From Zoogloeaceae bacterium (GTDB taxonomy: Bacteria > Pseudomonadota > Gammaproteobacteria > Burkholderiales > Rhodocyclaceae), in contig JAIRPW010000045.1 of the NCBI GenBank assembly GCA_031256795.1, positions 1 to 64,000 on the forward strand: a stretch of DNA of 64,000 bases, in the 5' to 3' direction. The first letter of the stretch is position 1; each line of letters opens with the position of its first letter. The notes below the pieces were generated by a model. The model had not been told where the DNA came from and searched no databases. It saw only the letters and a program-made list of their open reading frames with translations. The position numbers and the translations under genes are program-made. Shown here one piece after another: positions 8,309 to 17,840 of this stretch.

Positions 8309-9141
8309 TGCGTGTCCGTCTGCAACTTTTGTTTTTCCTGCTGGCAACGGCGCTTGTCGCCGCAAATCTTTGCCTGTTTACCGTAGATCAGCGCCAATAC
8401 GCGCTGGTATTGCAGCTTGGCGAGGTCAAGGGAGTAATTGACACTCCGGGGCTGCGCATGAAATGGCCGTTAATTCAGCAGATACGTTTTTTTGACAAAC
8501 GGGTGCTGACGCTGGACAGCCCGGAGCCGGAGCTTTTTATCACTTCGGAAAAAAAGAATGTGCTGGTGGATTCTTATGTGAAATGGCGTATCACGGACCC
8601 GAAGCGTTTTTATACTTCGGTGAATGGCGACGAGACGCGCGCGGGCATTCGGCTTGCGCAGACCATCAATGACGGTCTGCGCGCCGAGTTTGGTCGGCGC
8701 ACTGTACACGACGTGGTTTCTGGCGCGCGCGACAAAATTATGGAAGACATGCGCGGCAAGGCCAATCAGGACGCTCAGAAAATCGGCGTGGAAGTCATTG
8801 ACGTGCGGTTGAAGCGCGTTGAGCTGCCGCCCAGCGTTTCTGAAAACGTTTATGAGCGTATGCGTTCTGAACGGAAGCAAGTCGCCTATAAGTTACGCGC
8901 GGAAGGCGCGGCGGAAGCGGAAAAAATCCGCGCCGAGGCGTATCGTGAGGCGCAGACCATCAAGGGCGAGGGGGACGCGCGCGCGGCCGCCATTTACGCC
9001 CAGGCATACAGCCAGAATCCTGAGTTTTATGCTTTTTACCGCTCTCTGGAAGCCTATCGCAACAGCTTTTCCAGCAAGCGGGATTTGTTTGTCGTGGATC
9101 CGGACACGGACTTTTTCCGTTATCTGAAAAAGGCAAAATGA
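8308..9141 (+). CDS. hflC: FtsH protease regulator subunit HflC
   Basis: A 277-residue partner of HflK. One N-terminal membrane anchor (about residues 5-22) is followed by the SPFH domain beginning FTVDQRQYALVLQLGEVKG. A long charged helix around 190-235 (RSERKQVAYKLRAEGAAEAEKI) and a C-terminal segment ending in YLKKAK complete it. The order and length are standard. The ATG overlaps the hflK stop, and the next gene overlaps this stop by four bases, so the genes are translationally coupled. Confidence 0.97.
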   Translation: MRVRLQLLFFLLATALVAANLCLFTVDQRQYALVLQLGEVKGVIDTPGLRMKWPLIQQIRFFDKRVLTLDSPEPELFITSEKKNVLVDSYVKWRITDPKRFYTSVNGDETRAGIRLAQTINDGLRAEFGRRTVHDVVSGARDKIMEDMRGKANQDAQKIGVEVIDVRLKRVELPPSVSENVYERMRSERKQVAYKLRAEGAAEAEKIRAEAYREAQTIKGEGDARAAAIYAQAYSQNPEFYAFYRSLEAYRNSFSSKRDLFVVDPDTDFFRYLKKAK

Positions 9142-9338
9142 CGCTTTCGGTTTTGATTCTTGCCTTTGCCCTGATGCTTTTTATTGAGGGCTTATTGCCG
9201 CTCCTCGCGCCAGGTTTGTGGCGTGAAGCGTTCATAAAGCTTACGCGCTTTGCGGACGGACAGCTTCGTTTTGTGGGATTGCTTTCTGTCGCGGCGGGAG
9301 GGCTTCTTTTTTTCTTTTGTTTTCTGCTCGCGCGATGA
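9138..9338 (+). CDS. DUF2065 (YjeT-like) small membrane protein
   Basis: A 66-residue protein with two predicted membrane helices (about residues 3-26 and 44-64) joined by LWREAFIKLTRFADGQLRFVG, the hallmark of the YjeT/DUF2065 family. Its role is unknown, but it follows hflC in many proteobacteria, as here, with a four-base overlap. Membership is based on this pattern and the position. Confidence 0.9.
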   Translation: MTLSVLILAFALMLFIEGLLPLLAPGLWREAFIKLTRFADGQLRFVGLLSVAAGGLLFFFCFLLAR

Positions 9339-9359
9339 AAAATTGCCCGTGTTTTCCGC

Positions 9360-10508
9360 ATGAACTGGCTGCTTCCTGAATATCTTGCGGACGCCCTGCC
9401 GCCGGAAGCGGCGCGCATTGAACGCCTGCGACGGCGGATTCTGGATTATTTCACGCGCCGGGGCTATGAGTTCGTCATGCCGCCGTTGCTGGAGTATCTG
9501 GAATCCCTGCTGACGGGGACGGGGCATGATTTGTATTTGCGCACCTGCAAACTTTCGGATCAGCTTTCGGGGCGCACGCTGGGAATCCGCGCCGACATCA
9601 CGCCGCAAGCCGCGCGCATTGACGCGCATCTTCTGAACCGCGCGGGAATTACGCGCCTTTGTTATTGCGGCAGTGTTCTTCATGCCCTGCCCGCCAGCCT
9701 GACCGCGAGCCGGGAGCCGATTCAGATTGGCGCGGAGCTTTATGGCTATGCGGGCATTGCCGCAGACAGAGAAATGCTTCGTCTTCTGGCGGCGGCGCTG
9801 CAAACCTGTGAAATCCATGATTTTCGTCTTTCTCTTTCCCATATCGGCATTTTCCGCGCCCTGACAGAGGCGGCGGGCGCGTCCCAGGAAACGGAAGAGA
9901 CTCTTTTTACCCTGTTGCAGAATAAAAACGCGCCCGATCTGGCGGAATTTTGCGCGGCGCTGCCGACGCCCTATGGGGAGGCGTTCACGCTGTTGCCGTC
10001 TTTGTACGGCGACGCCCGGACTGTGGAAGCGGCGCGGGAAAAACTGCCGCCGCTGCCGCGCATTCACTCCGCCCTGGAAACGCTTTCTTCGCTTTTGACG
10101 GTATGCGGTGAAAGGCCACCGGAAATTGATCTTTCCGATTTGCGCGGTTATCACTATCACAGCGGCGTGATGTTCGCCGCTTATGTTCCAGAATATCCTG
10201 CGGCTATTGCTCTGGGCGGGCGTTACGATGGCGCGGGAAAGAGTTTCGGGCGCGCGCGTCCCGCGACGGGCTTTTCGCTTGATCTGCGCGAGCTTGCGCG
10301 CTTTTCAAAAGCGGACGAGCCGGAAGGCGCGATTCTCGCCCCTTATCTTCCAGAGGACGCTGAACTCGCCGAGTGTATTGATACTTTGCGCGCGGCGGGA
10401 GAAATTGTGCTGGAGCGTTTGCCGGACGAATCCGGCGTTGACCCGCGCTGCGACCGGCAGCTGACGCGCAAAGAAGAGGGTTGGAGCGTCACGGCGCTAA
10501 CGGTTTAA
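9360..10508 (+). CDS. hisZ: ATP phosphoribosyltransferase regulatory subunit HisZ
   Basis: A 382-residue paralogue of histidyl-tRNA synthetase without aminoacylation function. It complexes with short-form HisG and confers feedback inhibition by histidine. Recognised by the opening [16 protein letters not shown], the class II motifs [16 protein letters not shown] and [15 protein letters not shown], and the C-terminal GGRYDGAG with a truncated anticodon-binding part. It lies between hflC and purA as is normal in betaproteobacteria. The HisG that needs it is at 33.6 kb and is the short type, so the pair is consistent. Confidence 0.95.
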   Translation: MNWLLPEYLADALPPEAARIERLRRRILDYFTRRGYEFVMPPLLEYLESLLTGTGHDLYLRTCKLSDQLSGRTLGIRADITPQAARIDAHLLNRAGITRLCYCGSVLHALPASLTASREPIQIGAELYGYAGIAADREMLRLLAAALQTCEIHDFRLSLSHIGIFRALTEAAGASQETEETLFTLLQNKNAPDLAEFCAALPTPYGEAFTLLPSLYGDARTVEAAREKLPPLPRIHSALETLSSLLTVCGERPPEIDLSDLRGYHYHSGVMFAAYVPEYPAAIALGGRYDGAGKSFGRARPATGFSLDLRELARFSKADEPEGAILAPYLPEDAELAECIDTLRAAGEIVLERLPDESGVDPRCDRQLTRKEEGWSVTALTV

Positions 10509-10576
10509 TCTTTTCAGGCGAATCAATGCGGCGTTCTGCCGCGCAATCCGGGATTTTTTGACAAGGACAAGGCATC

Positions 10577-11887
10577 GTGGCCAAAAATATCGTAGTAGTC
10601 GGAACCCAGTGGGGAGATGAGGGCAAAGGCAAGGTTGTTGACTGGCTCACGGAGCAGGCGGGGGGCGTCGTCCGTTTTCAGGGCGGACACAATGCCGGTC
10701 ATACGCTGGTTGTGGGGGACAAGACGTACAAGCTCAATCTTGTACCTTCTGGCATTGCGCGTCCTGGGGTGCGTTGTTATATCGGCAATGGCGTTGTGCT
10801 GGACATTGCGCATTTGCTCGGGGAGATTGCCCAGCTTGAGGCGGGCGGTATCGAGGCGCGCTCGCGTTTGTTTATCAGTCCGGGTTGTCCGCTCATTTTG
10901 CCGTATCACGCGGCGCTGGATCAGGCGCGGGAAGCCAAAAAGAACGCGGCGGCCAAAATCGGCACGACAGGCAAGGGGATTGGCCCTGCCTATGAAGATA
11001 AGGTGGCGCGGCGCGCGCTACGGGTTTATGACCTGTTTAACCGCGCGCATTTGGCGGAAAAACTCGCGGAGGTCATGGAGTATCACAACTTTGTGCTGAC
11101 GCGCTTTCTGGACGCGCAGCCCGTGGACTATCAGAAGACTCTGGACGAGACGCTGGAGCGCGCGGAGGCGATCCGGCCTATGGTCACGGATATTTCCGCC
11201 GCGCTGTATGCCGCGCATGACGCAGGGCAAAACCTGTTGTTCGAGGGCGCGCAAGGCACGCTTTTGGATATTGATCACGGAACGTATCCTTTTGTTACCT
11301 CCAGCAATTGTGTCGCGGGGCAAGCGGCGGCGGGTTCTGGGGTGGGGCCGGGGATGCTGCATTATGTACTGGGGATTACCAAGGCTTACTGCACTCGCGT
11401 GGGCGGCGGGCCTTTTCCCGCTGAACTGCCGATTGAGCGGGAGGGGACGCCAGGGTATCAGATGTCGAGAAAGGGGCGGGAATTCGGCACCGTGACCGGG
11501 CGGGCGCGGCGCTGCGGCTGGTTTGACGCGGCGCTCCTGGCGCGTTCCGCGCGTATCAATGGTTTGTCTGGGCTTTGCATTACCAAGCTGGATGTGCTGG
11601 ACGGGCTTTCCGAGCTTCGTATCTGCACCGCGTACCGCCTGGACGGAAAAATTATTGATCTTTTCCCGATTGGCGCGGATGAAGTCGCGCGCTGCGAGCC
11701 GATTTTCGAGACTCTGCCGGGGTGGAAAGAAAGCACCTATGGACTGACGCGCTGGGAGGATTTGCCGGACAATGCCCGCGCCTATCTGGATCGTCTGGAG
11801 ACTTTGTGCCAAACGCCGGTTGATTTAATTTCCACCGGGCCGGAACGTCAGGAAACCATCGTGCGCCGCAATCCTTTTGCGGTTTGA
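10577..11887 (+). CDS. purA: Adenylosuccinate synthetase
   Basis: A 436-residue enzyme that joins IMP and aspartate using GTP, the first committed step to AMP. It shows [16 protein letters not shown] (catalytic Asp and P-loop-like motif), [11 protein letters not shown] with the catalytic His, [34 protein letters not shown] and TKLDVLDGL. The start is GTG at 10577 with AAGGACAAGG upstream. It is last in the hfq block and converges on the DUF4149 gene after about 115 bases, in which I see only a weak short hairpin and no clear terminator. Confidence 0.98.
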   Translation: MAKNIVVVGTQWGDEGKGKVVDWLTEQAGGVVRFQGGHNAGHTLVVGDKTYKLNLVPSGIARPGVRCYIGNGVVLDIAHLLGEIAQLEAGGIEARSRLFISPGCPLILPYHAALDQAREAKKNAAAKIGTTGKGIGPAYEDKVARRALRVYDLFNRAHLAEKLAEVMEYHNFVLTRFLDAQPVDYQKTLDETLERAEAIRPMVTDISAALYAAHDAGQNLLFEGAQGTLLDIDHGTYPFVTSSNCVAGQAAAGSGVGPGMLHYVLGITKAYCTRVGGGPFPAELPIEREGTPGYQMSRKGREFGTVTGRARRCGWFDAALLARSARINGLSGLCITKLDVLDGLSELRICTAYRLDGKIIDLFPIGADEVARCEPIFETLPGWKESTYGLTRWEDLPDNARAYLDRLETLCQTPVDLISTGPERQETIVRRNPFAV

Positions 11888-12002
11888 AAATACCCGCAGA
11901 ATAGGCCTGGCGCGCGCACCGTCTTTCCTCTGTTGGGCACGTCTCTGCGTATCTCCCGCTCGCATAAAACCCCACGCCAGCGGCAAGCCAGCCGCTCACA
12001 GT

Positions 12003-12512
12003 TTATTCCTCGCGTTCCCCGCGCGGCGCGGCAGGCCACAGCGTTGATTCCCGCCACAACAAAACCGCCGCAAGCAAGCTATGCAGCAAATACAGCGAAC
12101 TGGAAATCCCATGCCAGGTCACAAACCGCTCGCGCAGCGGACTATCCATCACGTCCCGCGGCGCGGCCATTTCCTTCAAATGCGCCATCAGCGGCTGAAT
12201 ACCGAACAAACTCACCGCCGTCAAAATCAACAGCACAACCACCAGCCAAAACGACAACCGCCGCGGCGCGGAGAAACGCCCGCGCCCCATCAAAAATACA
12301 AACACCCCGCCGCCCAGGCCCATCCCCAGCCAGCCAGAAAGAAAAAACAGACGTCCGGCAACCTCCCCCGCCAGCATCCGGTCCTCCAAACCATAAAAAA
12401 GCACCGGCACAACAAGATAGCCTATCGTCCAGATCATGCCCACCCAGAACGTCAACAGCGTCTGAAACAGCGCGACCGGAACATGACGCGCAAAAAACCG
12501 AGAGATCACCAC
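12003..12512 (-). CDS. DUF4149-family integral membrane protein
   Basis: A 169-residue protein with four predicted membrane helices. The opening RHVPVALFQTLLTFWVGMIW, the segment VPVLFYGLEDRMLAGEVAGRLF, and the last pair of helices around WHGISSSLYLLHSLLA fit the DUF4149/TMEM205-like family, whose function is unknown. I start it at tandem GTG codons at 12512/12509 because AGAGGAAAGGAAAA lies just upstream and there is no nearby ATG. It follows miaA by about 40 bases and probably shares its transcript. Confidence 0.82.
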   Translation of the reverse strand: MVISRFFARHVPVALFQTLLTFWVGMIWTIGYLVVPVLFYGLEDRMLAGEVAGRLFFLSGWLGMGLGGGVFVFLMGRGRFSAPRRLSFWLVVVLLILTAVSLFGIQPLMAHLKEMAAPRDVMDSPLRERFVTWHGISSSLYLLHSLLAAVLLWRESTLWPAAPRGEREE

Positions 12513-12555
12513 TTTTCCTTTCCTCTCCGAAAAACCATCAGGCCGCGCCAGAAAC

Positions 12556-13530
12556 TCACGCGGTTTCCCGCAAAAAAGATTCCACCCGCGCCGCCACCCG
12601 GTCAAACAAACATTCGTCCAAACAATCAAAACGCGCGCCGGAAAAATCATTGGACAACCAGGTAATCTGCCGCTTGGCCAACTGCCGGGTCGCGGCAATC
12701 CCGCGCGCCAGCAAATCCTCCCGGTCTCGCAAACGTCCCTCCAAATACTCCCAAACCTGACGATAGCCCACCGAACGCATGGACGGCAATTCCGCAAAAA
12801 GACGATACCGCGCCCGCAGCCCCTCCACCTCCTCAATCAGGCCGCACGACAGCATCTCCCGAAAACGCAAGGCAATGCGCTCATGCAGCGCGCTCCGCTC
12901 CCCAGGAAAAAGAATCAGGGAAAGAAACCGGTATGGCGGCGGCTCGCTCGACGAGGCCGCCAGCAGCTCCGACATGGGACGCCCCGCGCTTACGCACACT
13001 TCCAGCGCGCGCTGAATACGCTGCCGATCCCCCGGTTTCAGGCGCGCGGCCGTCACGGAATCCAGCGCGGCAAGTTTCGCGTGCATCGCCGCCCAGCCCC
13101 GCCGCTCCGCCTCCTCCTCAATCTGCGCCCGCAATGCAAAAGACGCGGGCGGCAAATCCGACAACCCATCCCGCAGCGCCTTGAAATAAAGCATCGTGCC
13201 GCCCGTCAGCAAAGGGATGTTCCCCGCCGCCGTAATTTCCGCCATCGCCCCTAAAGCGTCCTCCCGAAACCGCGCGGCGGAATAGCGCTCTTCCGGCGTA
13301 ATTAAATCAATCAGTCGGTGCGGATACCGCGCAAGCGTTTCCTCATCCGGGCGCGCCGCGCCAATCTTCATATCCCGGAACACCAGCACGGAATCCACGC
13401 TGACAATAGATACCGGAAACCGCCGCGCAAGCTCCGCCGCCAGCGCGGACTTGCCGCTGGCCGTCGGCCCCATCAGCAAGACAGCGGGCGGCAGCCGCGC
13501 GGCGGCCAAAGGCGATACCCTCGGACTCAC
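12556..13530 (-). CDS. miaA: tRNA dimethylallyltransferase
   Basis: A 324-residue enzyme that isopentenylates A37 of tRNAs reading UNN codons, using dimethylallyl diphosphate from the MEP pathway. The P-loop GPTASGKSALA is at about residues 21-31, followed by the substrate motif SIVSVDSVLVFRDMKIGAARP and LLTGGTMLYFKAL. The usual D-S-x-Q-x-Y motif reads D-S-V-L-V-F here, a departure in a well-conserved position. The start is GTG at 13530 and overlaps the stop of the upstream DUF3298 gene. It is not next to hfq or mutL, where it is often found. Confidence 0.94.
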   Translation of the reverse strand: MSPRVSPLAAARLPPAVLLMGPTASGKSALAAELARRFPVSIVSVDSVLVFRDMKIGAARPDEETLARYPHRLIDLITPEERYSAARFREDALGAMAEITAAGNIPLLTGGTMLYFKALRDGLSDLPPASFALRAQIEEEAERRGWAAMHAKLAALDSVTAARLKPGDRQRIQRALEVCVSAGRPMSELLAASSSEPPPYRFLSLILFPGERSALHERIALRFREMLSCGLIEEVEGLRARYRLFAELPSMRSVGYRQVWEYLEGRLRDREDLLARGIAATRQLAKRQITWLSNDFSGARFDCLDECLFDRVAARVESFLRETA

Positions 13531-14381
13531 GGGATCAAGCGCAAAATTTCCGGCTTGACAATCCCCGTCAGCGCCCCTTTCGGCACGACAACATCCGGCA
13601 TCCCATAAGAGTACGGCCCCGCCTCATAATTTGAATAACTAAACGCCAAACCGCCCTGGACAATTTTCCAGTTTTCATTGGGATGAAACCATTCCTCCAT
13701 AAAGCGATCCAGACCTGCGGAATCCTCTGGAGAAAACAGTTTTTCTTTCACCAGCTGCGCCCGGTACGCGCTTTCCTGCCGCTCTGCCAGCTGCGCTGCA
13801 TTTCCCCCAAGGCCGCCCTCAAGAATCTCCGCCAGCGGCACAATTGCGCGCGCGTCAATATGCAGCGCGACATTGCGAATTCCGCATACTCCATGCGCCG
13901 CTCCCCCTCCATAGCCGCAGGATAAAAACGAATATTGCAAAAGGCTGCCATAGCGCCCCTCAAACGTCAGCCGTCCCTGAAACTCATCCCCATAAATGGT
14001 TTCCTCGCCGTCTTTCGCCGCCTCGCCATCCTGATTGCTCAACAGCAGCTTGCCATTCATCAGCGCCTGATAATCTCCCGCCTCTGGCGCAGCCGCGCCG
14101 CCTTTTGCCTCCCCCGCCGCCTCCTGGCCGCCCAAGCGCCCGATCACCTCTTTGGCCAGGAAATCATTGAGCCACGCCGCGTCCGGAAAATAGGGGACGA
14201 CCAGGCGCGCCTCCGAACACCGCTCCTCGCCCCGCGCGTCACGCAAACAGGATTTCGCCTGATATACGCGCTCCTCATATCGCTCGTAATTTTCCTCCGC
14301 AGACGCGGCAAGCGCGGAAAAAAAACAGCCCAGCGTCAACAGTAAGCCCGTCCGCGCGCGGCGCACATTCCAATTTCGCAT
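13527..14381 (-). CDS. Secreted DUF3298-like (RsiV C-terminal fold) protein
   Basis: A 284-residue exported protein. A signal peptide covers about residues 1-28 (basic RNWNVRRAR, hydrophobic core, cleavage near SALAASAEE). Two cysteine pairs are visible (KSCLRDARGEERC and SCGYGGGAAHGVC). The C-terminal half resembles DUF3298, with FMEEWFHPNENWKIVQGGLAFSY and a final segment SYGMPDVVVPKGAL. Such domains bind cell-wall-related or lysozyme-like ligands in RsiV, but function here is open. The ATG at 14381 has a good GGAGG at the right distance. It overlaps miaA by four bases. Confidence 0.78.
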   Translation of the reverse strand: MRNWNVRRARTGLLLTLGCFFSALAASAEENYERYEERVYQAKSCLRDARGEERCSEARLVVPYFPDAAWLNDFLAKEVIGRLGGQEAAGEAKGGAAAPEAGDYQALMNGKLLLSNQDGEAAKDGEETIYGDEFQGRLTFEGRYGSLLQYSFLSCGYGGGAAHGVCGIRNVALHIDARAIVPLAEILEGGLGGNAAQLAERQESAYRAQLVKEKLFSPEDSAGLDRFMEEWFHPNENWKIVQGGLAFSYSNYEAGPYSYGMPDVVVPKGALTGIVKPEILRLIP

Positions 14382-14439
14382 CGTAGCCTCCGACAAAACG
14401 TGATCAAAAAACCGCGCCGCAGCGCGGCCAGCCACACCC

Positions 14440-15681
14440 TCATACCAAAAAATCCAGAGGCGCGCCCTCTTGCTCGCCCAATTCATGCACCACGTTGGCG
14501 CGCCCCACCAGCAGCGGATCAACATGCCCAATCCGCTCCGCTTCCTTGTTGGCATACGGCAGCCTGTGCAGCACATAACGCATGGCGTTTAAACGCGCGC
14601 GCTTCTTGCAATCCGATTTCACTACCGTCCAGGGCGCGTCCGCCGTATCGGTATAAAAAAACATGGCTTCCTTGGCCTTGGTGTAATCGTCCCATTTGTC
14701 CAGCGAAGCCAAGTCAATCGGAGAAAGTTTCCACTGCTTCAGCGGATGACTCTTGCGCTCACGAAAACGCCGCCGCTGCTCGGCGCGGGAAACCGAAAAC
14801 CAAAACTTGATTAGATGAATGCCGCTGCGCGTCAGATTGCGCTCAAACTCCGGGCATTGACGCATGAATTCCGCGTATTCCCCGTCAGAACAAAAACGCA
14901 TCACCCGCTCCACGCCCGCGCGGTTGTACCAGGAGCGGTCAAACAGCACGATCTCCCCCATCGTCGGCAAATGCTGGATATACCGCTGAAAATACCACTG
15001 CCCGCGCTCCACCTCGGAAGGCTTTTCCAGCGCGACAACCTTCGCGCCGCGCGGATTCAAATGCTCCATAAAGCGCTTGATTGTGCCGCCCTTGCCCGCC
15101 GCGTCCCGCCCTTCAAAAAGGATTACGACCCTCTGGCCGGTTTCTTTCACCCAGGCCTGTAGTTTCAGCAATTCCACCTGTAGCCGGTATTTTTGCTTTT
15201 CATAATTCCGGCGCGACATCAGGTTCTTATAGGGATACCCGCCCGTCCGCCAATCTTCGGACAATTCTTCGTCCGGGTTCGCGGATACCTTGCGCGCCCT
15301 TCCCTCCTCCGCCAAAAGCGCGGCGCGCAACGCCGCGGCGTCATCGGGGGAAGCGCCCGCCAGCAGCGTTTCCAATGTATCCGCCACCGCGCCAAACCCC
15401 TCTTTTTCCGCAACCTGGCGCAAAATATCCGCCACCGCAGTTTTTTTGGCCTCGCGCGCCGCCGTCACGGCCTCGCCCACCTCGTAAGACTGAATTCCCC
15501 CTTCCGTCAGAGAATTCGCAATGTCGCCGGAACGCGCCGGACGCGGCGTTTTTTCCGCTCCGGATTTCCCCGGCCTCGCCGCGCCCGCTTTCGCCGCGTT
15601 CGGCCTGGGCGCGCCTCCGGACTGAATGGGTCTCGCCGCCGCCGTACGCCTTCCGCTCATCGCGCCAGATCTTTCGGCCAT
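14440..15681 (-). CDS. ppk2: Polyphosphate kinase 2 family protein with long N-terminal extension
   Basis: A 413-residue protein. The PPK2 domain runs from about 140 to 400, with DEELSEDWRTGGYPYKN, Walker A GRDAAGKGGT (191-200), DRSWYNRAGVERVMRFC and the lid region FRERKSHPLKQWKLSP. These enzymes transfer phosphate between polyphosphate and nucleoside diphosphates, usually making GTP or ATP. The first 55 residues are Ala/Pro/Arg/Gly-rich and look disordered, and residues 55-130 form an extra helical module; the whole extension is unusual. The ATG at 15681 has AAGGAGG upstream, so the extension appears to be translated. Confidence 0.92.
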   Translation of the reverse strand: MAERSGAMSGRRTAAARPIQSGGAPRPNAAKAGAARPGKSGAEKTPRPARSGDIANSLTEGGIQSYEVGEAVTAAREAKKTAVADILRQVAEKEGFGAVADTLETLLAGASPDDAAALRAALLAEEGRARKVSANPDEELSEDWRTGGYPYKNLMSRRNYEKQKYRLQVELLKLQAWVKETGQRVVILFEGRDAAGKGGTIKRFMEHLNPRGAKVVALEKPSEVERGQWYFQRYIQHLPTMGEIVLFDRSWYNRAGVERVMRFCSDGEYAEFMRQCPEFERNLTRSGIHLIKFWFSVSRAEQRRRFRERKSHPLKQWKLSPIDLASLDKWDDYTKAKEAMFFYTDTADAPWTVVKSDCKKRARLNAMRYVLHRLPYANKEAERIGHVDPLLVGRANVVHELGEQEGAPLDFLV

Positions 15682-15772
15682 GTTTTCCTCCTTGTGTGCC
15701 GTCTCTCCCTGAAAGTCGCACTATAAAACAAAGCGGAGACGTTTAGCAGGCAAAACGCATAGCGCCCGCGCC

Positions 15773-16408
15773 TCAAGGCGCGAAAGCCGCCGCTTTCAGA
15801 CCGCGCCCCAAAAGATAAAGCTCCGCGCTGCGATCGCGGGAGGCCTTGGGTTTGCGCACCGCCACATGCGCAAACGTCTGCCGCATGGCGGCAAGATACC
15901 CCGCGTACTCCCGCCCCTGAAACACCTTGACCAAAAACGCCCCCTCCGCGGCAAGGCGCGCGGCGGCAAATTCCAGCGCCAGTTCCGCCAGCGCCATGCC
16001 GCGCGCCTGATCCACCAACGCGACGCCGGAAAGATTCGGCGCCATGTCGGACATCACCAAATGCGGGTTTCGCCCTTCCAAAGAGGCCGTCAGACGCGCC
16101 TGCGTTTCTTCCGCGCAAAAATCCCCCTGAATGTATTCCACGCCGCCAATGCTCTGGATTTCCAAAAGATCCAGCGCGATCACCCGCCCCGTCGCGCCTA
16201 CGCGCCGCGCGGCGACCTGCGACCAGCCGCCCGGCGCCGCGCCCAAATCCACCACAAACGCGCCCGGAACCAGCAGCCGGTCCCGGTCATCCATTTCCAT
16301 GAGCTTGAAAGCAGAGCGCGAACGCCACCCTTCCTGCCGCGCCATGCGCACATACGGATCCGTCACATGCTCGCGCATCCATGCCTTGCTGGTTTTGGTT
16401 CTGCTCAT
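15773..16408 (-). CDS. rlmE: 23S rRNA 2'-O-methyltransferase RlmE
   Basis: A 211-residue SAM-dependent enzyme that methylates U2552 of 23S rRNA in the 50S subunit. It shows the opening [30 protein letters not shown] motif (shown here in full by name only), SAM motif [24 protein letters not shown] with the catalytic Asp, and the late FLVKVFQG with the catalytic Lys. Standard length. In many proteobacteria rlmE is immediately divergent from yhbY and followed by ftsH; here a glycosyltransferase lies between it and yhbY, and PPK2 follows instead of ftsH. Confidence 0.96.
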   Translation of the reverse strand: MSRTKTSKAWMREHVTDPYVRMARQEGWRSRSAFKLMEMDDRDRLLVPGAFVVDLGAAPGGWSQVAARRVGATGRVIALDLLEIQSIGGVEYIQGDFCAEETQARLTASLEGRNPHLVMSDMAPNLSGVALVDQARGMALAELALEFAAARLAAEGAFLVKVFQGREYAGYLAAMRQTFAHVAVRKPKASRDRSAELYLLGRGLKAAAFAP

Positions 16409-16430
16409 TTTCCCGCCGCCTTCTTTCTTT

Positions 16431-17309
16431 TCAAACGTTTAATCTCCATTTTGTGTACGACAGTAAAATCCTGCGCGGAACGATTGCCAGCAGCGTTTTT
16501 TTCCATAACGGAAGCGATCTCGTTCCTTTGTTTTTTTTCAACGCGCGCAGCGCCGCTTTGTACAGATCATAATCCGGACGCTCCGCCAGAATCGCGTCCA
16601 GCAAAATCATATTTTGCTCAATTTCTCTTTTTCTCGTTTTTGCAGGGCGGGTAGACATGGATTCAGAATGACGGAAATGATTATAGAGAAGCGAGTATTC
16701 ATATCCGATTCTTTCCGCGTTCAGAAACAATTGCGGACAAATTACGCCGTCTTCGCATAGATTAAACTTGGGGAATATCAGCCCGTTGAAAAGTTTTCTG
16801 TGGAATATTTTATTCCACAGACTCCATGGCAGTTCTCTGGAAAGAAGAGCGGCCACAAGCCGTCGATTGTCGTCCCCCCCCCCCCTCATATCAAAACTTT
16901 TCCTTACCGCTTGGGTCCCGTCTGTAAAAACCTCGCGAACATCACAATACACAATATCAAGATTTTCACGAATGGCTTTATGGACCATCCGCTCCGTCAT
17001 TTCCGCTTCAATCCAGTCATCGCTATCAACAAATTGAATATATTCCCCGCGCGACGCCTCATATCCTGTTTTCCGCGCCTGCGGTAAACCTTCATTTTTT
17101 GGTTTATGGATAACTTTTACCCGCGAATCCCGCCGCGCGTACTCCTCGCATATTTGCGGACAGCGATCCGGAGAAGCGTCATCCACCAAAATACATTCAA
17201 AGTCCGCGAATGTCTGAGACAATATGCTCTCCACGCATTTCTCGATATATTTTTCCACCGCATATACCGGAACGATAATTGACGTCAACGGTTCTCGTGG
17301 CAGCGCCAT
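16431..17309 (-). CDS. Family 2 glycosyltransferase with in-frame poly-G tract
   Basis: A 292-residue GT-A enzyme expected to transfer sugars onto a surface polysaccharide or lipo-oligosaccharide. It shows [20 protein letters not shown], the ILVDDASPD nucleotide-sugar motif (about 40-48), the [14 protein letters not shown] metal-binding DxD region (94-97) and an acceptor-side [12 protein letters not shown] motif. No membrane anchor is seen; the C-terminal tail is basic. Twelve Gs encode R142-G145 at the front of D146. Losing one G gives a stop after residue 176, gaining one a stop after 166, both removing the acceptor half. The ATG at 17309 has GGGGAGAGGGAA upstream. It is inserted between yhbY and rlmE and has no glycan-gene neighbours. 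Confidence 0.9.
   Translation of the reverse strand: MALPREPLTSIIVPVYAVEKYIEKCVESILSQTFADFECILVDDASPDRCPQICEEYARRDSRVKVIHKPKNEGLPQARKTGYEASRGEYIQFVDSDDWIEAEMTERMVHKAIRENLDIVYCDVREVFTDGTQAVRKSFDMRGGGDDNRRLVAALLSRELPWSLWNKIFHRKLFNGLIFPKFNLCEDGVICPQLFLNAERIGYEYSLLYNHFRHSESMSTRPAKTRKREIEQNMILLDAILAERPDYDLYKAALRALKKNKGTRSLPLWKKTLLAIVPRRILLSYTKWRLNV
16874..16885 (-). repeat. G12 homopolymer (slippage tract) in glycosyltransferase
   Basis: Twelve C on the plus strand, so twelve G in the coding sense, spanning codons 142-146 of the glycosyltransferase. The length read here keeps the gene open. Such tracts in glycosyltransferases are classic phase-variation switches in Neisseria, Campylobacter and Helicobacter. 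Confidence 0.9.
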
Positions 17310-17478
17310 TTCCCTCTCCCCTGAATTGAATTTATTGAATCTGCCTTTTCCGCAGCGGGAACGCCAAGGAACAGTATACAACGCTCTTGCGGCTGTCCAA
17401 CTTTTCCCGGCCAATCCAATCCTTTTCCCAAAGACTGTACAATCCCGCCTTTCCTCCCCTTTACACAAGGCCGTCGCT

Positions 17479-17826
17479 ATGCTGACTTTGTCCACGGAAG
17501 AACGCCGCGCCCTGCGCGCGCGGGCGCATTCGCTTTCCCCTGTCGTTTCCATCGCGCAAAACGGGCTTGCGGATTCGGTGATGAAAGAAATTGACCGATC
17601 GCTTACCGCGCATGAACTCATCAAAGCGCGCGTCTATCATGATGACCGCGCGGTACGCGAAGAGTATTTCAAAACCATCTGCGAAACGCTTGACGCCGCC
17701 CCGGTACAGCACCTGGGCAAACTCTTGATCCTCTGGCGTCCCGCCCCGGAAGAAAAAAAGACGAAAAAGACGTCCGCGAAAACTACAAAACGGCGCATGA
17801 AACGCGATTATCAAAACGAAAAATAA
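17479..17826 (+). CDS. yhbY: CRM-domain RNA-binding protein YhbY
   Basis: A 115-residue protein that associates with pre-50S ribosomes. The CRM domain covers about residues 5-95, with LRARAHSLSPVVSIAQNGL, the GLxD turn and the helix LTAHELIKARV, and ends in GKLLILWRP. A Lys/Arg-rich tail (KKTKKTSAKTTKRRMKRD) follows, suitable for RNA contact. The ATG at 17479 gives the family start; a TACAAT at 17438-17443 could be its -10 box. It converges on the NSS transporter with only 14 bases between stop codons. Confidence 0.93.
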   Translation: MLTLSTEERRALRARAHSLSPVVSIAQNGLADSVMKEIDRSLTAHELIKARVYHDDRAVREEYFKTICETLDAAPVQHLGKLLILWRPAPEEKKTKKTSAKTTKRRMKRDYQNEK

Positions 17827-17840
17827 AACCGGGGCAACCT

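Noticed and set aside
11979..11996. AGCGGC/GCCGCT hairpin between purA and the DUF4149 gene
   Set aside because: The stem is only six bases and no T run follows on either strand.
17310..17624. Upstream extension of the glycosyltransferase frame
   Set aside because: It covers the divergent yhbY start and has no family similarity; the ATG at 17309 has a good ribosome site.
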